Shown here piece after piece: positions 15,764-20,458 of a stretch of DNA of 20,458 bases. Under the pieces are notes generated by a model. The model had not been told where the DNA came from, did not search any database, and saw nothing but the letters and a program-made list of their open reading frames with translations. Source of the stretch: a virus; IMG/VR virus record IMGVR_UViG_3300049491_000005, positions 1-20,458 of that record, one strand, 5' to 3'. Position numbers and translations under genes: made by a program. Position 1 is the stretch's first letter, and the number at the start of each line of letters is the position of its first letter.

Positions 15764-16094
15764 GAGCGTCAAGCCCCTTCTTCGCGTCTATGAACGCGCC
15801 AATATCTGTTTCGCTGGGGATGAGGCCCTGCGACATTCTATCCATCTGCTCCGAGTATTCCTCTTCTGTGATCCTTCGGACTCCCGGCCACCATACGGCT
15901 CGCCCCTCTGGATAGCCGTAGTGCACTGCTGCCTTGGTAATCTCCACGATACCCTGCAAGTCGCCTCGGCGTGCTGGGAAGTTGAGGATGTTGCCCTCAG
16001 ATCCAAGAACCTTGTTGTCCTTGGTGTACCAGACATACAGGCCGTGATCGGATTCCTTTTGGATGACAGTGAGTTTGGATTTTCCTTCTACCAT
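15753..16094 (-). CDS. Conserved-looking small protein upstream of portal, unknown
   Basis: This 113-residue protein begins MVEGKSKLTVIQKESDHGLY and has a beta-rich first half (YVWYTKDNKVLGSEGNILNF). Then come ITKAAVHYGYPEGRAVWWPG and a helical, acidic C-terminus (ITEEEYSEQMDRMSQGLIPS). It is the first gene of the portal transcript and overlaps the portal start, so the two are translationally coupled. The -10 element TACAAT ends only 6 bases before its ATG and no ribosome site is present, so translation would be leaderless. No family is recognised with certainty. A head or packaging accessory is possible from position. Confidence 0.75.
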   Translation of the reverse strand: MVEGKSKLTVIQKESDHGLYVWYTKDNKVLGSEGNILNFPARRGDLQGIVEITKAAVHYGYPEGRAVWWPGVRRITEEEYSEQMDRMSQGLIPSETDIGAFIDAKKGLDAHGD

Positions 16095-16100
16095 GGCCTA

Positions 16101-16109
16101 ATTGTACCA
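16101..16109 (-). promoter_or_regulatory. Extended -10 promoter giving a leaderless transcript
   Basis: The coding strand reads TGG then TACAAT (16106-16101), with the ATG at 16094. Six bases lie between the hexamer and ATG, so transcription should begin on or next to the A of ATG. Leaderless genes with this spacing are common in actinobacteria. It sits after the RNR terminator. Confidence 0.6.
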
Positions 16110-16134
16110 TGAGTTGGACATATACATGCGAATA

Positions 16135-16154
16135 CCCCGGTATTTCTACCGGGG
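16135..16154 (-). terminator. Hairpin/terminator after ribonucleotide reductase gene
   Basis: CCCCGGTA pairs perfectly with TACCGGGG around a GAAA tetraloop on the minus strand, followed by TATTCG. The U tract is poor. It lies 33 bases after the RNR stop, directly before the portal-operon promoter, so it probably separates the two units. Confidence 0.65.
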
Positions 16155-16187
16155 CATTACACATTTGCACCATCCTAAGGGCAATCC

Positions 16188-18155
16188 TTACGCCGCACTA
16201 CTCGCGTATGCAGGCATGTCAACAATGTCACATGCACCGGCAGTGCAACTCAGTTCTTGACTTCCCGTTGTCCCGTCGATCTTTTCGTACAGGCTGAGGA
16301 TAGTCCAGTCGATGTTGTCTGGCATTGCTGCCACCGCATCGTTGTACTGCTGCTCGGTGATTTCTTCGTATGGTGCTTGCTTGTAGGTGTGCTCCGACGC
16401 TGGCAGGAATGCTACGCCACCAATATCATCGAAGTTATTGAACACCCATGCGCCGACACCCATCCACTCCTCTTCCTTGACGTTGACCGTCACGGATGGA
16501 TTATGCTCAGTCCAGAATGTACGATAGGTTTTCCACAACTCAAGATGGTCAATAGCCGTCAGATCCTTTGAGGTAACTGCGCCTTCCGGTGCCTTGACAG
16601 GGAAGAAGAAAACTGTCGTATCATTTGGCTTCATCACGTCTGGCTCATTGTAGATGCCAGAGTCCTTGAGGAAGGTTGTCAGTGGGTCCTTGTTGTCCCC
16701 GCGCACGGAGCGAAGGTAATACTTGGAGTACCATGGGTGGATACCAGAGGATACGCCTGTCAACTGGCTGACAGTGCCAGAGGGCTTGACTGTCGTGATA
16801 GCAACAGATGCATTGATATCTAGTTTGTCTGCTTCCTCGGCATTGGTCGTGACAGCGACGTTGCGCAACTGCGTCAGGAAGGTGCTGAGGGTCCTGTCGT
16901 TCGTGCTGGTCAGCGTATTGCCGTAGATGCCTGTCAGGGACACGCCAAGTAGACGCTCTTCCTCGCAGTTGAACTTCCACGACTTGCGAATGTACTTGAA
17001 GTTAGTCAGTGTTGACTGCCATGTTCCAAGGATCGTGGCGAGGCGCACCTTCTCGTACAGGCTACTAGCATCGTCGCTAGCCTCAATGACAACCTCTGTC
17101 AGATTGCAAAATTCGTTGGGTCGTAGTAGGATCTCACCGCAGGGATTAGTTCCCATAACTTTCGAAGAATCTCTTCGACCAAAGCGGTCCACATGACGCC
17201 GAACAGATTCCATATTGTAAATACCTCGTTCACCTGACTTTGACTCATACAGGTTCCTCCACTCTCTTAGGAATTGTGCTGTGTTGGGCTTACGATTGTA
17301 TACCGCCGAATTATTGGACAGTGCACGATGACCGTAGTCCTCCCACCACTGACCAGACTTGGCCTTGGCCATTTCGAAGTCGTCTAGATTCGAAAGACTA
17401 ATAAGCGCAGACCTTCGTACCCCGCCAACCACGACAACTTCTCCGACCTTGCACATGATATCGTGTGCTTCAATGGTCTTGAGGCGGCGTCCCGCCGCAG
17501 CAGCAAACGTATCAACAGTGAAACGGAATAGTTGATCAAGAGGATCTGGACCTGATGCCCTACCACCAAAGGTCTTAAGCCTAGCCCCTGCGGGGCGTAC
17601 CTTAGACATATCCCATAGGGGAATCTGGCCTTGGAAGAGCAATGCTATGAGTTCCTTGTAAGCCTTAGCCCAACCTAGTTTTGAATCCTCTACTACAATC
17701 TTAGTTTCTGTAGGGAAGAAGGACTCTGCAATCAGGGGAAGTTGCGATACGTACTTCTCTTCAACTGAGAATCCTACTCCAGTGCCATTCATCAGGATAT
17801 ACATTGCCTCGTCAAAAGCACGAGGACTATCTACTGCAATGAACGAACAATTATATGCTGCAATGTGATCCCGGTCCAATGCTGGTCCCGCTGTCATCAG
17901 CGCTCGCATGGAGGGCATGATCTTGTGATCCTTGATTGCTTGTGAAATCTCGGGGAAGATGGTATCCTCTGGTGAGTACCCATAGTTCAAGACCATATGG
18001 GTAGTCATGAAGTTCATGTACCTGTCAACAGTCTCGGTCCAAGTCTCTCTCCGATTATCCTCTTCCCTCCATCTTGCGTATCTTGATACTGCTATGAAGT
18101 TACGGTAGAAATCTTTGATTGAACCGTGTTCTGTTGTAATTGACAAGCCAAGCAC
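16188..18155 (-). CDS. Class II (adenosylcobalamin-dependent) ribonucleoside-triphosphate reductase
   Basis: This 655-residue enzyme reduces ribonucleoside triphosphates to deoxynucleotides for phage DNA synthesis, using coenzyme B12 to make a thiyl radical, so it needs no oxygen or metal radical subunit. It resembles the monomeric Lactobacillus leichmannii enzyme. Key residues are C103 (YNCSF) and C350 (EFCNLTE) as the active-site redox pair, C339 in TNPCGE as the thiyl radical site with E341, and a C-terminal shuttle pair C637/C642 (SCTAGAC). Also present are NGTGVGFSVE (123-132) and KPSGTVSQLTG (457-467). GTG 18155 follows GAGGA with almost no spacer; TTG 18146 is better spaced, so the start is uncertain by three codons. 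It lies between structural and accessory genes. Confidence 0.93.
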   Translation of the reverse strand: MLGLSITTEHGSIKDFYRNFIAVSRYARWREEDNRRETWTETVDRYMNFMTTHMVLNYGYSPEDTIFPEISQAIKDHKIMPSMRALMTAGPALDRDHIAAYNCSFIAVDSPRAFDEAMYILMNGTGVGFSVEEKYVSQLPLIAESFFPTETKIVVEDSKLGWAKAYKELIALLFQGQIPLWDMSKVRPAGARLKTFGGRASGPDPLDQLFRFTVDTFAAAAGRRLKTIEAHDIMCKVGEVVVVGGVRRSALISLSNLDDFEMAKAKSGQWWEDYGHRALSNNSAVYNRKPNTAQFLREWRNLYESKSGERGIYNMESVRRHVDRFGRRDSSKVMGTNPCGEILLRPNEFCNLTEVVIEASDDASSLYEKVRLATILGTWQSTLTNFKYIRKSWKFNCEEERLLGVSLTGIYGNTLTSTNDRTLSTFLTQLRNVAVTTNAEEADKLDINASVAITTVKPSGTVSQLTGVSSGIHPWYSKYYLRSVRGDNKDPLTTFLKDSGIYNEPDVMKPNDTTVFFFPVKAPEGAVTSKDLTAIDHLELWKTYRTFWTEHNPSVTVNVKEEEWMGVGAWVFNNFDDIGGVAFLPASEHTYKQAPYEEITEQQYNDAVAAMPDNIDWTILSLYEKIDGTTGSQELSCTAGACDIVDMPAYASSAA

Positions 18156-18164
18156 TTCCTCTTC

Positions 18165-18173
18165 TGATATGAT
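18165..18173 (+). promoter_or_regulatory. Possible extended -10 promoter for 18216 gene
   Basis: TGA followed by TATGAT on the plus strand lies 42 bases before ATG 18216. A perfect TTGACA at 18140-18145 is 22 bases upstream, too far for a normal -35, so the extended -10 would have to act largely alone. Confidence 0.4.
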
Positions 18174-18176
18174 TTA

Positions 18177-18195
18177 GGTAGAAGTCCAGTCTACC
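18177..18195. promoter_or_regulatory. Inverted repeat between divergent genes
   Basis: GGTAGA and TCTACC are separated by 7 bases (agtccag). They lie between the divergent RNR start (18155) and the small plus-strand gene (18216). The repeat could be an operator serving both genes or a hairpin in the plus-strand leader. Confidence 0.4.
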
Positions 18196-18215
18196 AGATA
18201 GAAAAGAGAAAAGCA

Positions 18216-18443
18216 ATGGAATTGACCCTAAAACAGGTCCACGATTATTACAATTTGGTAACGGAGGGTAAGGCTCCTCCGCTCACCCTGCTCGGGGCAG
18301 AAGGCACCGATCTAGCATCACTCCTGATTCCAGCAATTGATGCAGATGGAGTAGTTTATTTTGATGATATGCAGAGTGGGAGCAAGATCTACCCCGGCTC
18401 CGAGACTGTAAGAAACATCCTCCTAACCCTTGACAACTCCTGA
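18216..18443 (+). CDS. Small acidic protein, unknown function
   Basis: This 75-residue protein is on the plus strand, divergent from RNR. Its ATG is preceded by AAGAGA, a weak ribosome site. The sequence starts with a helix (MELTLKQVHDYYNLVTEGK), then PPLTLLGAEGTDLASLLIP and a beta-like stretch (DADGVVYFDDMQSGSKIYPG), and ends with a helix (ETVRNILLTLDNS). It has no Cys and no signal peptide, so it is probably a soluble cytoplasmic protein. No family is recognised. Its codon use looks like that of its neighbours, and the inverted repeat upstream suggests regulation. Confidence 0.65.
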   Translation: MELTLKQVHDYYNLVTEGKAPPLTLLGAEGTDLASLLIPAIDADGVVYFDDMQSGSKIYPGSETVRNILLTLDNS

Positions 18444-18493
18444 TTCGTATGGTATTTTTGATGGGTGGTATGGGAGGGAAATGTACCTATAGA

Positions 18494-18518
18494 TATACAT
18501 GATGTATAACCATATGGT
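18494..18518. promoter_or_regulatory. Adjacent palindromes, candidate operator
   Basis: TATACAT-G-ATGTATA (18494-18508) is a perfect 7+1+7 inverted repeat. It abuts ACCATATGGT (18509-18518), a perfect 10-bp palindrome. They end 22 bases upstream of the -35 element, so they could bind an activator or repressor dimer. Confidence 0.45.
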
Positions 18519-18540
18519 ATAGATAACCAATACCCCTTAG

Positions 18541-18569
18541 TTGACAACGCCTTTTTTATGTGTTACCCT
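18541..18569 (+). promoter_or_regulatory. Promoter of the transglycosylase-like gene
   Basis: A perfect -35 TTGACA (18541-18546), a 17-base spacer and TACCCT (18564-18569), which keeps the key T-A....T bases of a -10. The expected start lies near 18576, giving a leader of about 22 bases that includes the GGAGG ribosome site. Confidence 0.65.
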
Positions 18570-18597
18570 TGTCAGATGTTGTCGCTATGGAGGTAAC

Positions 18598-19143
18598 ATG
18601 ACGAAAACAAACCTAATAAGAGTAATACTAGCAGTCCTCATGGTAGTTGGACTGTCAAGCGGCTCTCAGGCGGCTTATGCTAAGTCGGCTAGCAATATAG
18701 CGCAAAGCACCGCAGCGGTGGCATTCATTGCACCGCCGCAAAAGATAGTAGCAGGACCACCTTTGGTGAAGGTAGAGCAGAAGGCACAGCCCTTTCGCAA
18801 CCCGAACAATCGGTGGATGGATTCAGGCGCTTTTACGGTCTGGGTTGGTGTCCCTAGGTGGATACGCGATCTGGGTCTATGTATCAGGAAGCACGAATCA
18901 ATCATGGCTGGCCATTACAAGGCCCATAATGGGTCTAGTTCTGCGGCAGGAGCCTATCAGATGTTGACGGGTACTTGGCAAGGTAACGCAAAATGGACAA
19001 AGGTGAACGGAAGGTTTGTTGCGCGACAGTATGCAGCGGCTAACCACGCACCACCATGGATTCAGGATGCTGTGTTCATTCACAGTATTAAGAACGGCGG
19101 TGTCCTCAATTGGGTTGGAACCCATTGTGGATACGGAACCTGA
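18598..19143 (+). CDS. Secreted transglycosylase-like (Rpf/lysozyme-fold) protein
   Basis: This 181-residue protein probably acts on peptidoglycan outside the membrane. ATG 18598 follows GGAGGTAAC; the reading frame extends to a GTG/TTG-type start at 18541, but that lies on the -35. An N-terminal signal peptide is clear: MTKTNLIR, a hydrophobic core VILAVLMVVGL, and a likely cleavage after SQAAYA (about residue 28). Residues 30-90 are a Pro/Ala-rich linker. The catalytic domain (about 90-181) has CIRKHES with Glu100 as the candidate acid, then SSSAAGAYQMLTGTW, typical of the actinobacterial transglycosylase-like family, and WIQDAVF near the end. C95 and C177 could form a disulfide. It is monocistronic with its own promoter and terminator, unlike the late genes; a lysis or cell-wall remodelling role is inferred. 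Confidence 0.85.
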   Translation: MTKTNLIRVILAVLMVVGLSSGSQAAYAKSASNIAQSTAAVAFIAPPQKIVAGPPLVKVEQKAQPFRNPNNRWMDSGAFTVWVGVPRWIRDLGLCIRKHESIMAGHYKAHNGSSSAAGAYQMLTGTWQGNAKWTKVNGRFVARQYAAANHAPPWIQDAVFIHSIKNGGVLNWVGTHCGYGT

Positions 19144-19211
19144 TACATATAACTAGATAACGTGGGAACCACAAATTAATTTGCGACAACATTCCCCACG
19201 ATCACGAGAGA

Positions 19212-19235
19212 GCCTCACCTTCGGGTGGGGCTTTT
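19212..19235 (+). terminator. Intrinsic terminator between convergent genes
   Basis: GCCTCACC pairs with GGTGGGGC (one T-G pair) around a TTCG loop, followed by TTTTCT. It ends the plus-strand transglycosylase transcript. The stem lies just beyond the minus-strand glycosyltransferase stop, so it may also slow transcription from that side, where the tail is only GGCTCTCTC. Confidence 0.85.
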
Positions 19236-19236
19236 C

Positions 19237-20331
19237 TCATACCCCGAGGATCTGGTGCATGACTTCGTTCCACTCGTGACCCCGAACTTCCATTGTCTGA
19301 TATGTCCGAATGTTGTCAAGGTTGCGTTCTATATCTTCCTTGCGCACCCGTGGGTCCAGCAAGGCCTCTAGATGGGCCTCCCACGCCTCAGGAGAGTTTG
19401 CCACCCTCCCGATGCCCTGCTGCTCTAAAATGTCGTACTCGGGGCTGTGAGAGGCAATCCAAGGCACTCCTGCTGCGCTGTACTCCAAGCCCTTGATGCC
19501 AGATTTTGCGTGGTTGAATTTCACGTCGCTCAGCGGGACAAGACCAATGTCGATCTTCCTAAACAAATTAGGGTATCTGCTGATAGGCTCCATGCTCTGC
19601 CGGGTGACCTTGGTCCCATAGTGAAGCCCTATTTGCTTAGATGCATACGCGGCATTCTGGACGTGGCCTGAGTGATGAAACGCTAGTCTATTCTTCTCCA
19701 TGAAGCGAGCAAAGAATGGCTGCATTGTCTCAAGATCCATGCTTCTCCATGGTGTTGCTCCAACCCACCCAACAGTGGGGAGCCAGCCAGCATGGTCCCT
19801 GCGCTGTGTCCAGCGGTCAAGGTCGATGCCATTGCGGACCATGAACACGTTCTTGTTGCCCTTCACGTTCTTGTACCAGTCGTACAGGAACGGGGTACTG
19901 GTGATGAGAGCGTCGGCATGATCTATGATGTACTGGTAGTGGTCCCGGTTATTCTTGGGATTGGTCTTGGGGTCGGTAGTCTTGAAGGCCATGTTGCTCT
20001 CCTCAAGTCCTTCGAACCAGTCGTCAAGGTCAACGACGATCTTCTGGCCCATCTCCTGCGCGACCTTGATCTTTTCCGCTACAGTCTCAAGCATGATCAA
20101 CTTGAACACGATGATATCCCAGCCATGAACGGCTTGGTCTCCTTCGATGAGCAAACCGAAGCCATGCTCCGTGTTCCACCCCGGCATTCCAATGCCTGTC
20201 TGCCAGTTGTACTTATTCAATTCCTTTTGCGGCAGGGCACACCGATACCACGCACAGCCGTTAGGCTCTAGCGGCTTGGTTCCAAATGCCCAGTCATACG
20301 TCATGAAACAAACTGAAGGCTGATCAGCCAT
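19237..20331 (-). CDS. GT4-like glycosyltransferase
   Basis: This 364-residue protein would transfer a sugar from a nucleotide-sugar donor; the acceptor could be DNA bases, a virion protein or the host surface. ATG 20331 follows AGGAGA by 4-5 bases. A two-Rossmann GT-B layout is likely. The N-terminal half has IVVDLDDWFEG (98-108), DALITSTPFLYDWYKN (140-155) and VRNGIDLDRW (165-174). The C-terminal half has VGWVGATPWRSMDLE (187-201), DIGLVPL (261-267) and the donor-binding-like KSGIKGLEYSAAGVPWIAS (276-294) with the conserved Glu. The C-terminus is helical. It has its own promoter (20356-20384) and no minus-strand partner downstream, so it seems monocistronic. Its acceptor is unknown. Confidence 0.85.
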   Translation of the reverse strand: MADQPSVCFMTYDWAFGTKPLEPNGCAWYRCALPQKELNKYNWQTGIGMPGWNTEHGFGLLIEGDQAVHGWDIIVFKLIMLETVAEKIKVAQEMGQKIVVDLDDWFEGLEESNMAFKTTDPKTNPKNNRDHYQYIIDHADALITSTPFLYDWYKNVKGNKNVFMVRNGIDLDRWTQRRDHAGWLPTVGWVGATPWRSMDLETMQPFFARFMEKNRLAFHHSGHVQNAAYASKQIGLHYGTKVTRQSMEPISRYPNLFRKIDIGLVPLSDVKFNHAKSGIKGLEYSAAGVPWIASHSPEYDILEQQGIGRVANSPEAWEAHLEALLDPRVRKEDIERNLDNIRTYQTMEVRGHEWNEVMHQILGV

Positions 20332-20355
20332 AATTCTCCTATTGTTGTCGTACCC

Positions 20356-20384
20356 ATTCTACAGCAAAAACGCTGAAATGTCTA
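20356..20384 (-). promoter_or_regulatory. Promoter of glycosyltransferase gene
   Basis: On the minus strand TAGACA (20384-20379, 5 of 6 to TTGACA), a 17-base spacer and TAGAAT (20361-20356, 5 of 6 to TATAAT). The -35 overlaps the stop codon of the preceding gene. The leader would be about 18 bases, with AGGAGA near the ATG. Confidence 0.75.
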
Positions 20385-20458
20385 TACCGCTGTTCGTTCA
20401 AGCAGTTGCCACGATACGTCCGTGAACGTATCTGATCCATTAGAGAACACCTTTATGG
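20382..20458 (-). CDS. C-terminal end of an unidentified gene
   Basis: The minus strand is open from the window edge to TAG at 20384-20382 and encodes a coding-like tail, IKVFSNGSDTFTDVSWQLLE then RTAV. A competing ATG frame in the same stretch gives a 33-residue peptide that overlaps the promoter and looks less natural. Too little is present for a function. Confidence 0.45.
   Translation of the reverse strand, partial: IKVFSNGSDTFTDVSWQLLERTAV

Larger units (their letters stand above)
18444..18597 (+). other. AT-rich intergenic region with palindromes and promoter
   Basis: This 154-base gap has no gene. It contains repeated TATGGTAT/GGTATGG-type words (near 18450, 18468 and 18512), two perfect palindromes (18494-18518) and the promoter of the next gene (18541-18569). 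It looks like a control region. Confidence 0.6.

Noticed and set aside
19160-19203. Possible long-loop hairpin CGTGGG...CCCACG
   Set aside because: The stem is only 6 bp with a loop of about 28 bases and is next to a much better terminator.
19792-20271. Plus-strand open frame of 159 codons
   Set aside because: Antisense to the glycosyltransferase, which has a good promoter, ribosome site and recognisable motifs.
1-20458. tRNA genes, CRISPR arrays, insertion sequences, integrase or attachment sites
   Set aside because: No cloverleaf, regularly spaced repeat, transposase or recombinase motif was seen by reading; a dedicated scan could still find a degenerate tRNA.

Overview
The window is part of a tailed-phage genome (siphovirus-like), most likely one infecting an actinobacterium. 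It carries a complete head and head-to-tail block and the start of the tail genes. The order is portal, prohead protease/scaffold, HK97-type capsid, connector genes, major tail protein, a frameshifted pair of tail assembly chaperones, and a giant tape measure protein that runs off the left edge. The actinobacterial host is an inference. It rests on the Rpf/transglycosylase-like secreted protein, two promoters placed so that transcripts would be leaderless or nearly so, the coenzyme-B12-dependent ribonucleotide reductase and the general style of the structural genes. No integrase, tRNA, CRISPR array or insertion sequence was seen.

Nearly all genes are on the minus strand, so transcription runs from high to low coordinates. 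From right to left: the C-terminal end of an unidentified gene (20382-20458); a GT4-like glycosyltransferase (19237-20331); a short plus-strand island with a small unknown gene (18216-18443) and a signal-peptide-bearing transglycosylase-like enzyme (18598-19143) with its own promoter and terminator; a class II ribonucleotide reductase (16188-18155); a small unknown protein (15753-16094); portal (14198-15763); protease with a fused scaffold (12805-14145) and a probable nested scaffold start at 13350; major capsid protein (11783-12784); five tightly coupled or closely spaced small and connector genes (9016-11701); major tail protein (8259-8936); tail chaperones with a CCCAAAC slippery site (7492-8159); and the tape measure gene (1-7489, at least 2496 residues). 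The large terminase is not next to the portal and must lie outside the window.

The late genes are divided into transcription units. Four times a hairpin or terminator is followed within a few tens of bases by a -10 element and the next gene: at about 16135/16101, 14173/14155, 11741/11719 and 8214/8186. Three of the -10 elements are of the extended TGn type.

The most striking feature is inside the tape measure protein. Two copies of an identical 19-residue motif, encoded by mostly different synonymous codons, stand about 908 residues apart. They bracket a long non-helical insert that holds a complete-looking nucleotidyltransferase (HxGH/cytidylyltransferase-like) domain, with GKFQPFTKGH, SPEQK...LPG, GADR and VSGTQSR motifs in the expected order. 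This suggests a tape measure that carries an enzymatic cargo domain into the tail and possibly into the host cell.
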